Notes under the pieces: generated by a model
The model's database searches: none
Seen by the model: only the letters and a program-made list of their open reading frames with translations
What the model was told of the DNA's origin: nothing
Position numbers and translations under genes: made by a program
Source: Halomonas aestuarii
GTDB taxonomy: Bacteria > Pseudomonadota > Gammaproteobacteria > Pseudomonadales > Halomonadaceae
NCBI RefSeq assembly: GCF_001886615.1
Contig: NZ_CP018139.1
Span: forward strand, 2,356,001-2,420,000
DNA length: 64,000 nt
Reading direction: 5' to 3'
Part shown: positions 1 through 7,675 of the stretch, piece after piece
Numbering within the stretch: position 1 is the stretch's first letter
Layout: every line of letters starts with the position of its first letter

Positions 1-702
1 CAGGAAGTCGCGGGTCACCTCGTCGCTGGGGAAGACGCTGCTGGTGGCCCCCATTTCGGTGCCCATGTTGGCCAGCACGTGGCGGTCCATGGCGTCGAGC
101 GTGGCCAGGCCCGGCCCGTGGTACTCGAGGATGCAGTTCTTGGCCCCCGCCACGCCATGCCGGCGCAGCAGCTCGAGGACGATGTCCTTGGCGCTCACCC
201 AGTCGGGCAAATCGCCCTCCAGACGCACGCCGACGATCTCGGGCATGGCCAGGTAGAGCGGCTCGCCGGCCATGGCCATGGCGACCTCGATGCCGCCGGC
301 GCCGATGGCCAGCATGCCCAGCGCCCCGGCGGCCGTGGTGTGGCTGTCGCAGCCCACGAGGCTCTGGCCCGGCACGCCGAAGCGCTCCATGTGCACCGGG
401 TGGCTGATGCCGTTGCCCGGGCCGCTGTACCAGACGCCGAGGCGCTCGCAGGCGCTCTTCAGGAAGAGGTGGGCGTCGGCGTTGATGTTGTCCTGCTGGA
501 GCAGGGTGTGGTCGATGTACTGCACGCTCGTCCTGGTGTGCACGCGGTCCAGGCCCATGGCATCGAGCTCGAGCATCACCAGGGTGCCGAGGATGTCCTG
601 CAGCAGGGCCTGGTCCATGCGCAGGGCGATCTCGTTGCCTGGGATCATCTCGCCGCCGACCAGGTGGGCGGCGATCAGTTGATGGCTCAGGGTATCAGCC
701 AT
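1..702 (-). CDS. Aconitase-family hydro-lyase, N-terminal part (runs off the left edge)
   Basis: The 234 visible residues match the start of the large, [4Fe-4S]-dependent aconitase/isopropylmalate isomerase superfamily, closest in feel to the single-chain Aquifex-type aconitate hydratases. Visible signatures are an early GEMIPGNEI segment, a PGNGISHPVH segment, GCDSHTT (the usual SDSHT block with C before D), a GAGGIEVAMAMAGEP stretch and NMGTEMGATSSVFPSDE. The downstream cluster-binding cysteines lie outside the window. The ATG overlaps the end of the TRAP small permease by 8 bases, so it is the last visible gene of the GntR/CoA-transferase/TRAP operon. This context suggests a catabolic hydratase for an unsaturated di- or tricarboxylate rather than the housekeeping TCA enzyme; that is inference. 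Confidence 0.85.
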   Translation of the reverse strand, partial: MADTLSHQLIAAHLVGGEMIPGNEIALRMDQALLQDILGTLVMLELDAMGLDRVHTRTSVQYIDHTLLQQDNINADAHLFLKSACERLGVWYSGPGNGISHPVHMERFGVPGQSLVGCDSHTTAAGALGMLAIGAGGIEVAMAMAGEPLYLAMPEIVGVRLEGDLPDWVSAKDIVLELLRRHGVAGAKNCILEYHGPGLATLDAMDRHVLANMGTEMGATSSVFPSDEVTRDFL

Positions 703-1219
703 GGGTAGGGTCCTTGCGGGTGTCGTAGGGTTGCAGCAGGCGATTCACGCTGGCCAGGGTGTCGAACAGGAACTGCAGGCCCAGGGCGGCGAAGCCGATC
801 GGCATCAGGGCGTAGGGAATCACCATCGGCGTGCCCAGCGAGCTCGAGACGCGCTCGCCGTACTCGAGAGCCTGGAGGGCCATGATGCCGCCCCGCCAGA
901 CCAGCACGCTGCAGAACACGGCCCCCAGCAGCCCGGTCAGGATGTCGATCACCAGACGGGCCGTGGACGGCAGCTTTTCCTTGAAGAAGGAGATACGGAT
1001 GTGCGCGTCGTGTCGCTGGGCCTCCGCGGCGCCCATCACGGCCATGTACACCAGCAGGAAGGAGTTGATCTCCAGACTCCAGTTGGTGGGGGCCGAGAAG
1101 GCGTAGCGCATGATGGCGTCGTAGGCGATGGACAGCATCATGAACATCAGCACGGCCATGGAGGTCCAGCGCAGGACGGCCATCAGGCCGTCCCAGCTGC
1201 GCATGACGATCGCGGTCAT
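695..1219 (-). CDS. dctQ: TRAP transporter small permease (DctQ family)
   Basis: This 174-residue inner-membrane protein has the four-helix layout of DctQ subunits: hydrophobic segments near residues 15-40, 50-68, 90-110 and 135-155, with the typical RYAF and an amphipathic link after the second helix. It would sit between the substrate-binding protein and the large permease in a tripartite ATP-independent periplasmic transporter driven by a sodium or proton gradient. The ATG at 1219 was chosen because a GAGGA ribosome site precedes it; an in-frame extension further upstream overlaps the dctP-like gene and reads as low-complexity Arg/Ser sequence, so it was rejected. Its stop overlaps the next gene, implying translational coupling. 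Confidence 0.88.
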   Translation of the reverse strand: MTAIVMRSWDGLMAVLRWTSMAVLMFMMLSIAYDAIMRYAFSAPTNWSLEINSFLLVYMAVMGAAEAQRHDAHIRISFFKEKLPSTARLVIDILTGLLGAVFCSVLVWRGGIMALQALEYGERVSSSLGTPMVIPYALMPIGFAALGLQFLFDTLASVNRLLQPYDTRKDPTHG

Positions 1220-1229
1220 GGATACGTCC

Positions 1230-2276
1230 TCAGGCCTCGCCCAGCGCCAGGGCGATCGCACGGCTGCCGACCTCCTCGCCGACCTCGCCCTTCCAGTGGT
1301 CCCAGATCTCGTGGCTGGAGTCGTTGAACGTGGTGGAGTCGGCCTCGGACGGCTCGATGATCTCGACGCCGGCCTCGGCGATCTGCGGCCAGTACTCGTC
1401 GGGATAGATGCCCTGGTTGCAGTGGCTGATGAAGTTCTCGTCATACCAGTCGGCGGCCTGCTGGTAGACGGCGCGGGTGTCGTCGTCCAGGCCGTCCCAG
1501 GTGTCGCGCAGCATGAAGGGCGCCACCGTGAAGCCGGTCGTCGGCAGCTTGTAGCAGTAGTGCAACTGCTCCTGGAGGCTGCGGCCGATCACCGTGGAGA
1601 TGTTGAACACGCCGGCATCCACGGTCCCCCGCTGCAGGGCCATGTAGGTCTCGGAGGAAGGAATGCGGGTGGCGCCGATGTCGTACTTCTCCAGGGCCTT
1701 GGTGGCCTCGAAGCTGACGATGCGAATCTTCTTGCCGCGCACCTCCTCCAGGCTGCGGATCGGGCTGGCCTCGGTGCTCCAGATGTATTCCGGCTCCAGC
1801 ACGCCGCCGCCGGAGCTGAGCATGTAGAGGTTCTCCTTGGCCAGCACCTCATTGATCAGCTCCATCAGCGGGCTGCCCTGGGCCAGGCGCTCGGGATGGC
1901 GATAGAGCTCGCCGACCACGCCGGGCAGGCCGGTGATGCCGAGGATCGGCACCGAGCGGGTGATGTAGGAGGTGGTGTGGAACATGAAGTCGATGCTGCG
2001 CGCGCGCAGCGCCGGCAGCTGCTCGTCTGCCTTGAGCAGCTGGCCGGAGTCGTAGAACTCCACGTTGAGCACGTCGCCGCCGTTCTCCTTGAGGATCTCG
2101 ACGAAGCGGTTGGAGCCGTAGGTCAGCGCCTTGTAGGAGGGCGGCAGGTAGGTCACCCCGGTGGCGGTGGTGGCCGCCATGGCACGCGGGGAGAACAGGC
2201 TGTGCCCGCCGAACAGGGTGGCGCCGGCGGAGGCGAAGGTGCCGTACTTGAGCAGTTGGCGGCGAGTGAGGGTCAT
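1230..2276 (-). CDS. dctP: TRAP transporter periplasmic solute-binding protein (DctP family) with Tat signal
   Basis: This 348-residue protein is the extracytoplasmic solute receptor of the TRAP system. It starts with a twin-arginine signal (TRRQLLKYG followed by a hydrophobic Ala/Gly stretch and an AMA cleavage site near residue 34), so export is predicted through Tat. The mature part has the DctP pattern, including the FMFHTTSY, IRIVSFEATKALEKY and MALQRGTVDAGVFN regions that line the ligand site of the family. An AGGAG site precedes the ATG. It lies between the large and small permease genes, 61 bases after the former. The family binds mostly carboxylates, often dicarboxylates or 2-oxo acids; the ligand cannot be read from sequence alone. 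Confidence 0.93.
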   Translation of the reverse strand: MTLTRRQLLKYGTFASAGATLFGGHSLFSPRAMAATTATGVTYLPPSYKALTYGSNRFVEILKENGGDVLNVEFYDSGQLLKADEQLPALRARSIDFMFHTTSYITRSVPILGITGLPGVVGELYRHPERLAQGSPLMELINEVLAKENLYMLSSGGGVLEPEYIWSTEASPIRSLEEVRGKKIRIVSFEATKALEKYDIGATRIPSSETYMALQRGTVDAGVFNISTVIGRSLQEQLHYCYKLPTTGFTVAPFMLRDTWDGLDDDTRAVYQQAADWYDENFISHCNQGIYPDEYWPQIAEAGVEIIEPSEADSTTFNDSSHEIWDHWKGEVGEEVGSRAIALALGEA

Positions 2277-2337
2277 GGTGAGTCTCCTGCTTGTTGTTGT
2301 GTCTTAGGGTCACTTCACTGGCGTTGCAACACCGGGG

Positions 2338-3627
2338 CTACATCAGTCCCGGCAACCACAGGCTGAGGCTGGGGAAGAACACGAACAGCATCAGCACGAG
2401 GAACTGGACGGCGACGAAGGGCAGGGCGCTTCTGATGATCTCCTCCACGGAGAGCTCCGGACAGACGCCGCGAAGGGCATAGAGGTTGAGCCCCACCGGC
2501 GGGGTGACCACGGCGATCTCCAGGTTGAGCACCATGATGATGCCGAACCACAGGGGGTCGTAGCCCAGCGCCGAGATCAGCGGCAGCAGCACCGGCGTGG
2601 TCACCACGATCAGCGATACGGCATCGACGATCATGCCCAGCAGGATCAGCAGCAGCATCACCGCCAGCAGGATGGCCCAGTCGGGCAGGCCGCTGGCGGT
2701 GAGCGCCTCGGTGAGCAGCTGGGGCACGCGCACCATGTTGAGGTAGTCGCCGAAGATCTTGGCGCAGCCGATGATGAGCAGGATGGCGCCGCTGATGCGG
2801 GCCGTGGTGCCGAGGATGCCGAGAAACGACTTCCAGCTGAGGCTGCGGAAGATCAGGGTGGCGATCAGGAAGGCGCCGAGGGCGCCGATGCCGGCGGCCT
2901 CGCTGGGCGTGGCCAGGCCGGAGTAGATCGAGCCCAGCACGGCGACGACCAGCAGGGCGGAATGCCAGATGTTGGCCAGGCTCATCCAGCGCTGCTTCCA
3001 GGTGAAGCGCTCGTGGCTGACCGGCGCCTCTTCCGGGTTGAGGCGCACGCGCACGTAGATGAACACCGAGAGTGCCAGGGCCAGCACGATGCCGGGCACG
3101 ATGCCGCCGATGAAGAGGTCGGCCACCGAGACGTTGGAGACCGCCCCATAGATGATGAAGGGCACGCTGGGCGGGATCAGCATCGCCAGCGCCCCCGCGC
3201 TGACCACCGACCCGGCCGCCAGGGAACGGCTGTAGCCGCGCGCCAGCATCTGCGGCACGGCGATGGAGCCCACCGCGGCGACCCCGGCGAGGCTGACGCC
3301 CGAGACCGCCCCGAACATGGCCGAGGCGCCCACCGAGGAGATCGCCAGGCTGCCGCGCAGCCAGTTCAGCCAGCGCACCGCGGCCGTGAACAGGCTTGAG
3401 CCCACCGGTGTGGCGCCCAGGAAGTTGCCCATCAGGATGAACAGCGGCAGGGCGATCAGCTCGAAGGCGTTGAGCTGGCCGAACAGCGACGACGGCGCGA
3501 AGAAGAAGGCCAGCGACCCCCGCGCCATGTAGAGGCCCAGCAGCCCGGAGAGCCCGAGGGCGAGGAAGATCGGGAAGCCGACGGCGATGAGCCCGACGAG
3601 CAGCAGAACGACGAGAACAGGATCCAT
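2338..3627 (-). CDS. dctM: TRAP transporter large permease (DctM family)
   Basis: This 429-residue polytopic membrane protein has the length and helix pattern of DctM subunits, about 12 hydrophobic segments from residue 3 onward. Family marks include the GFPIFLALG start, the small-residue helix SAMFGAVSGVSLAGVAAVG with MLARGYSRSLAAG after it, and the PPVGLNLYALRGV segment near the C-terminus. It is the transport subunit of the tripartite carboxylate transporter. It follows the CoA-transferase gene by 13 bases and precedes the binding-protein gene by 61 bases, so the whole set reads as one transcript. Confidence 0.93.
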   Translation of the reverse strand: MDPVLVVLLLVGLIAVGFPIFLALGLSGLLGLYMARGSLAFFFAPSSLFGQLNAFELIALPLFILMGNFLGATPVGSSLFTAAVRWLNWLRGSLAISSVGASAMFGAVSGVSLAGVAAVGSIAVPQMLARGYSRSLAAGSVVSAGALAMLIPPSVPFIIYGAVSNVSVADLFIGGIVPGIVLALALSVFIYVRVRLNPEEAPVSHERFTWKQRWMSLANIWHSALLVVAVLGSIYSGLATPSEAAGIGALGAFLIATLIFRSLSWKSFLGILGTTARISGAILLIIGCAKIFGDYLNMVRVPQLLTEALTASGLPDWAILLAVMLLLILLGMIVDAVSLIVVTTPVLLPLISALGYDPLWFGIIMVLNLEIAVVTPPVGLNLYALRGVCPELSVEEIIRSALPFVAVQFLVLMLFVFFPSLSLWLPGLM

Positions 3628-3640
3628 TAGGTCACTCCGC

Positions 3641-4858
3641 TCAGATCACGTGTTCGGCGCGCAGGCCGTCAAGTGATTCGGGGCCGACCCCGAGCCAGTC
3701 GGCCAGGATCTCCTCGGTATGCTCGCCCAGTGCCGGCCCCACATGGCGGACGCGCCCGGGGGTCTGGGTCAGCCGCGGGAAGACGTTCTGCATCGGCAGG
3801 GGCTTGCCGTGGCGGTCGGGGACCTCGGTGATCGCCTCCCGGGCCTGGATGTGGGGGTCGGCCAGCATGTCGGGGGCGGTATAGACCAGTCCGGCCGGGA
3901 CGCCGGCCTCCGCCAGGCGGTCGACGATCTCCTGGGCATCGTGGCGGCTCGTCCAGCCCGTCACCACCTCGTCGATGGCCTGCTGGTGGATCCCGCGGGC
4001 CCGATGCGTGGCGTAGTCGGGGTGGTCGGCGAGCCCGGGCTGGCCCATGGCCTCGCAGAGGCGCCGGAAGACGGTGTCCTGGTTGGCGCCGATGATCACG
4101 TCACGGCCGTCGCGGGCGGGGTAGGCGTTGGAGGGAGCGATCTTGGGCAGGAAGCTGCCGCTGCGCTCGCGTACCTTGCCGGCCCGGGCATACTCGGGGA
4201 TCAGGTTCTCCATCATCGCCAGCACCGACTCGAAGATGGCGCTGTCGACCACCTGGCCACGGCCGCTGCGCTCGCGCTGGTGGAGGGCCACCAGGGTGCC
4301 CATGACGGCATGCACGCCGGCCAGGGTGTCGCCCAGAGAGATGCCCACGCGGACCGGCGGGCGGTCCGGATAGCCGCTGAGATAGCGCAGGCCGCCCATG
4401 GCCTCGCACACGGAGGCGAAGCCGGCGCGGGAAGCATAGGGGCCGTCCTGGCCGAAACCGGTGACCCGGACCATGATCAGTCCGGGGTTGTCACGGGAGA
4501 GCACGTCGTAGCCCAGCCCCCAGCGCTCCATGGTGCCGGGGCGGAAGTTCTCGATCAGGATGTCGGCCTGGCTGGCGAGCTCGCGCAGCAGCTCCTGCCC
4601 GCGGGGCTGGCGCAGGTCCAGGGTCATCGACTTCTTGTTGCGGGCGATCACGTTCCACCACAGCGGCTCGCCGGTCTCGCTGTCGGCTTCGCCCCACTGG
4701 CGCATGGCGTCGCCCTTGCCGGGCGGCTCCACCTTGATCACTTCGGCACCGAAGTCGGCCAGCACCTGGCCACAGTAGGGGCCGGCGATCAGCTGACCGA
4801 GCTCGAGCACCTTGAGGTCGTCGAGGGGCAGGTCGGTGAGGGAGGTCAGGTCGGTCAT
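3641..4858 (-). CDS. Class III CoA-transferase (CaiB/BaiF family)
   Basis: This 405-residue cytosolic protein matches the CaiB/BaiF (formyl-CoA transferase type) fold. Seen are the N-terminal DLKVLELGQLIAGPYCGQ, the FGAEVIKVEPPGKGD block, the NKKSMTLDLR block and the aspartate region ILIENFRPG; family enzymes move CoA between carboxylates through an aspartyl thioester. The ATG at 4858 starts just before the conserved N-terminus; a longer in-frame version adds only low-complexity sequence. The gene sits between a GntR regulator and the TRAP large permease. It probably activates the imported acid as a CoA ester. Substrate unknown; mesaconate, itaconate, citramalate or similar acids are plausible given the aconitase-like neighbour. 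Confidence 0.9.
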   Translation of the reverse strand: MTDLTSLTDLPLDDLKVLELGQLIAGPYCGQVLADFGAEVIKVEPPGKGDAMRQWGEADSETGEPLWWNVIARNKKSMTLDLRQPRGQELLRELASQADILIENFRPGTMERWGLGYDVLSRDNPGLIMVRVTGFGQDGPYASRAGFASVCEAMGGLRYLSGYPDRPPVRVGISLGDTLAGVHAVMGTLVALHQRERSGRGQVVDSAIFESVLAMMENLIPEYARAGKVRERSGSFLPKIAPSNAYPARDGRDVIIGANQDTVFRRLCEAMGQPGLADHPDYATHRARGIHQQAIDEVVTGWTSRHDAQEIVDRLAEAGVPAGLVYTAPDMLADPHIQAREAITEVPDRHGKPLPMQNVFPRLTQTPGRVRHVGPALGEHTEEILADWLGVGPESLDGLRAEHVI

Positions 4859-4895
4859 TGTTGTTGTAGTCCTTGACGTGTTGTCGGTCGTCGGG

Positions 4896-5612
4896 TCAGC
4901 CCGGCGGGGCCTCGCCGCCCGCCCTGTCGGGCTCGTTGAGGCTCTGGTGCAGTTCACGGGCGGAAAGCAGGTGGGCGCGCATCACGCTCTCGGCCCAGGC
5001 GGGACTCCGGGCCTCGATGGCCTGCAGGATCTCGCGGTGATGGTTCATGCTGCGCTGCAGGGCGCGGTGGTCGTAGGTGTTGAAGTTGCGGCGAATCACC
5101 GAGGTGCGCACCACCATGTCGAGCATCGTGAACAGGCGCTGGTTGTCGCTGGCGAGCACCAGTTCCCGATGGAACTCGTGATTGAGGACGGCGATCTCGT
5201 TGCGGGCCTCGGCGGTCACCGGTTGCATATCGGCCAGGGCCTCCATCCGCGAGGCCAGGGACTTCAGGCGTGCCGTGCGCGAGGCGTCCATGTGCTGGCA
5301 GGCCATGCCCGCGGCCATGGGTTCCAGGACCAGGCGCAGCTCGAAGACCTCGCGTGCATCGCGCTCCGTCCAGGCCACCACTCGTGCGCCGTGGTGGGGA
5401 ATCGCCTCCAGCCATCCCTCCGAGACCAGCTCGCGCAGCGCCTCGCGTACCGGCGTGCGGCTCACCTCGAGTTCACGAGCCATGCTGGTCTCGCGGATGT
5501 AGTCATGGGGGCGGTAGGTGCCCTCGAGGATGCGCTGCTTGATGGCCGCGTGGACCTGGGCCGTGGCGGTCCGATGGGCGCCGTCGAGGGCGGCTGAGCT
5601 GGCCTTGGCCAC
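4896..5612 (-). CDS. GntR-family transcriptional regulator, FCD subfamily
   Basis: This protein of about 238 residues has an N-terminal winged helix (AQVHAAIKQRILEGTYRPHDYIRE, then SRTPVREALRELVSEGWLE, the classic GntR recognition region) and a C-terminal all-helical FCD ligand domain with the metal/carboxylate-binding His pattern (EFHREL, NHHREIL). The GTG at 5612 is preferred because AGGAG lies 6 bases upstream of it; an ATG at 5633 is in frame but sits inside a TTGCATACAA operator-like sequence and has no ribosome site. As the first gene of the CoA-transferase/TRAP/hydro-lyase operon it is the likely local repressor, released by the substrate or an intermediate. Confidence 0.9.
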   Translation of the reverse strand: MAKASSAALDGAHRTATAQVHAAIKQRILEGTYRPHDYIRETSMARELEVSRTPVREALRELVSEGWLEAIPHHGARVVAWTERDAREVFELRLVLEPMAAGMACQHMDASRTARLKSLASRMEALADMQPVTAEARNEIAVLNHEFHRELVLASDNQRLFTMLDMVVRTSVIRRNFNTYDHRALQRSMNHHREILQAIEARSPAWAESVMRAHLLSARELHQSLNEPDRAGGEAPPG

Positions 5613-5627
5613 CGGTATCTCCTGAAA

Positions 5628-5637
5628 TTGCATACAA
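5628..5637. promoter_or_regulatory. Operator-like half palindrome of the GntR/FCD type, proximal site
   Basis: The decamer TTGCATACAA lies just upstream of the GntR ribosome site. It resembles the TTGTATACAA-type sites bound by FCD regulators and differs by two bases from the perfect palindrome 63 bases further upstream. Binding here would block transcription of the regulator's own operon. Confidence 0.5.
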
Positions 5638-5690
5638 CATCAAAGGTAGGCCACGCTGTATGGGCAAGGCAATGTCGACCTTAGGCTAAG

Positions 5691-5702
5691 GTTGCATGCA
5701 AC
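5691..5702. promoter_or_regulatory. Perfect 12-base palindrome, distal GntR operator candidate
   Basis: GTTGCATGCAAC is a perfect palindrome between the GntR gene and the end of the PiuC-like gene. Its core matches the proximal TTGCATACAA site, and the centre-to-centre distance is about 64 bases, close to six helical turns. The pair looks like an autoregulatory control region. Confidence 0.5.
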
Positions 5703-5716
5703 TTTGGGTCGTGGCG

Positions 5717-6391
5717 TCAGGCGTCGGCCCACATCCGCAGCAGGTTGGCGAGGCTCTTTGAGAGGGTGTCGAAGGTCGGGGTCTTGCCGCTCTCCTCGAA
5801 GAGGCGTCGGCGGGTGGTGTCGAGGTCGAAGAGGATCTCCCGCTGCTGGGGATCGCGGACCAGGCTCTGTGCCCAGCCGACGGCCGCCAGGCGCTCGCCC
5901 CGCGTGACCGGTTCGACCCGGTGCAAGGTCGAGGAGGGATAGAGCACCAGCGAACCGGCCGGCAGCTTGAAGGTCTGCTCGCCGCCGGTCGTCTCGATCA
6001 GCAGCTCGCCGCCGTCATAGCGGTCCGGGTCCCCGAGGAAGAGGGTGAAGGAGATGTCGGTGCGCATGGCGCCGGAGGGACTGCCCATGATCGCATCGTC
6101 CACGTGGTTGCCGTAGCTCATGCCCGGCTCGTAGCGGCTGAACATCAGCGGCTTCATGCGCCGCGGGCGGACCGCCATCTGGAACAGCGCATGGCGCTGC
6201 AGGTGGCTGGTCACCTCCTCGCGCAGTGCGCTCACGGCGGGGTGGCTTCCCTCGGCCTGGCGGTTGTGCTTGACCGTCCTGGCATGCCAGCCGGCGGTCT
6301 CGCGGCCGTCCTGGAAGGGCGTGTCGGCCAGGGTGGACTGGATCCGGTGAAGCAGTTCATCGGGGATGATCTGGGCGATGCAGAGGATCAC
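5717..6391 (-). CDS. piuC: PKHD-type Fe(II)/2-oxoglutarate dioxygenase (PiuC/YbiX family)
   Basis: The 224-residue protein carries the full YbiX/PiuC active site: iron ligands H96, D98 (in NHVDD) and H157 (in STLHRV), and R167 for 2-oxoglutarate (in VTRGERLAAVGW). The family is iron-regulated and usually accompanies siderophore receptors; the natural substrate is unknown. The start is a GTG at 6391 with GGAG seven bases upstream. No TonB-dependent receptor is adjacent here. Instead the gene faces a His-rich exported protein, with a Fur-box-like palindrome between them. Confidence 0.93.
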   Translation of the reverse strand: MILCIAQIIPDELLHRIQSTLADTPFQDGRETAGWHARTVKHNRQAEGSHPAVSALREEVTSHLQRHALFQMAVRPRRMKPLMFSRYEPGMSYGNHVDDAIMGSPSGAMRTDISFTLFLGDPDRYDGGELLIETTGGEQTFKLPAGSLVLYPSSTLHRVEPVTRGERLAAVGWAQSLVRDPQQREILFDLDTTRRRLFEESGKTPTFDTLSKSLANLLRMWADA

Positions 6392-6429
6392 GGTCGGCTC
6401 CGTTCATGAGAGACGGGGTCAGTATACCT

Positions 6430-6450
6430 GAATGAAAAGGATTTGCATTC
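6430..6450. promoter_or_regulatory. Fur-box-like imperfect palindrome
   Basis: The 21-base element begins GAATG and ends CATTC, with AAA and TTT in the inner arms; 8 of 10 base pairs are symmetric. It resembles the AATGATAATNATTATCATT type of Fur site. It lies 39 bases upstream of the PiuC-like start and 78 bases upstream of the His-rich gene, so it could control both. Confidence 0.5.
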
Positions 6451-6527
6451 AGTGTCCGGCCGGTACTATCGTCTGCGACGGCGGCCGTTCGCCGCCCCTA
6501 TTCATGCGAAGAGAGGAACACTGCACC

Positions 6528-7607
6528 ATGGCCAACACCCGCACCAAGCTCTGGATCGGCGTCGGGACGAGCGTCCTGCTGGGGACCTCCGGCTCCGTCT
6601 GGGCCGATACCTCCGGTGCTGCCGGTACGGAAGACGAGGCGACCTCCACCGAGCTGCTGGTCGATGCCGGCACCGACCACTCCCCGGGGGGAGAAGGCGG
6701 CGAGCAGGGCCATCACCAGGCAGGTGGTGAAGGCGGTGAGCAAGGCAACCACCATGAAGGTGGTGAAGGCGGCGAGCAGGGCCATCATCGGGAAGGTGGT
6801 GAAGGCGGTGAGCAGGGCCACCACCATGAAGGCGGAGAAGGCGGAGAAGGCGGAGAAGGCGGCCTGGGCCCCGACCCCCTTGCCGTCTTTTCCGGCTGGG
6901 GCGCCGCCCAGGGCGGCGAAGGCGGTGAAGGCGGTGAAGGTGGCGAGAACGGTTCCGCCCCTGCCGACAACCCGGGGGTCACCTACACCCGCCTTGCCAT
7001 GATGCAGGGCCATCTCGAGGTCGCCCGCGAGCTGTATCGCCAGGGAGAACATGACGCCGCCGTGGTCCATTTCGCCCACCCCCTCGACGAGCAGTACGAG
7101 GCACTGGAGCCGGTCCTCGAGTCTCGGGGGGTCGATGATGTCCTCGAGGTTTCCCTCGAGACCCTCGAGCAGGGCGCCCGTGAGGGGCTGGCCTGGGAGG
7201 CACTCGAGTCGCGTTATGCGGAGGTCGAGACGACGATCCGGGAGGCCATGGATACCACCGAGGCATCGCTGCTCCAGGATCCCGCCTTCGTCAGTCGGGT
7301 GCATCGCGCGCTGATCACCGCCTCGCTGTATGAGTATGCCGAGGCCGTCGACGAGGGCGACTTCACCAACGTCGTCGAGTATCAGGACGGGCGCGGCATG
7401 ATGCAGGTGGGGCGTCGGATGCTGGAGCGCCAGGGTGAGATCTTCGGGGCGACCGAGGACGCCGAGGGCTACCAGGCGCTGCTGGACGCCTATAATGAGG
7501 CGCTGCGCGCCTGGCCCTCGGCCGAGGCGCCCGCGGAACCGGTGATGAGCTTCGGCGAGCTCTCCGGGGCGGTCTTCCGCCTGGAGAATCTGCTGGGCGA
7601 CTACTGA
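6528..7607 (+). CDS. Exported protein with Gly/Glu/His 12-residue repeats, unknown function
   Basis: This 359-residue protein has a Sec-type signal (basic start, hydrophobic residues 9-20, cleavage expected near WADT at 25-28). Residues 54-101 are four tandem 12-residue units of the form GGEGGEQGHHxx, followed by short GGE tracts to about residue 147. This region is rich in His and Glu and looks metal-binding. The remainder is helical, with a GHLEVARELY stretch followed by a VVHFAHPLDEQYEAL stretch that could supply further ligands. A GAGAGG site precedes the ATG; a longer in-frame start lacks a signal peptide. I do not recognise a named family. Position opposite an iron-regulated hydroxylase suggests a role in iron or another transition metal. 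Confidence 0.8.
   Translation: MANTRTKLWIGVGTSVLLGTSGSVWADTSGAAGTEDEATSTELLVDAGTDHSPGGEGGEQGHHQAGGEGGEQGNHHEGGEGGEQGHHREGGEGGEQGHHHEGGEGGEGGEGGLGPDPLAVFSGWGAAQGGEGGEGGEGGENGSAPADNPGVTYTRLAMMQGHLEVARELYRQGEHDAAVVHFAHPLDEQYEALEPVLESRGVDDVLEVSLETLEQGAREGLAWEALESRYAEVETTIREAMDTTEASLLQDPAFVSRVHRALITASLYEYAEAVDEGDFTNVVEYQDGRGMMQVGRRMLERQGEIFGATEDAEGYQALLDAYNEALRAWPSAEAPAEPVMSFGELSGAVFRLENLLGDY
6687..6830 (+). repeat. Four tandem 36-base coding repeats in the His-rich protein
   Basis: Four consecutive 36-base units encode GGEGGEQG plus a variable His-rich tetrapeptide (HHQA, NHHE, HHRE, HHHE). Base differences between units keep the Gly-Gly-Glu pattern while varying the tail, which suggests selection on the protein rather than recent slippage alone. 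Confidence 0.85.
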
Positions 7608-7675
7608 TTCGCGCCACGTCGGTCGTCATGCGCGGGGCACGGCGACCGACCATCCACCAGTCTCAAGGGCTGTCC

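Noticed and set aside
1220..1444. N-terminal extension of the TRAP small permease
   Set aside because: The extra residues are Arg/Ser/Thr-rich shadow sequence overlapping the dctP-like gene, and a good ribosome site lies before the ATG at 1219.
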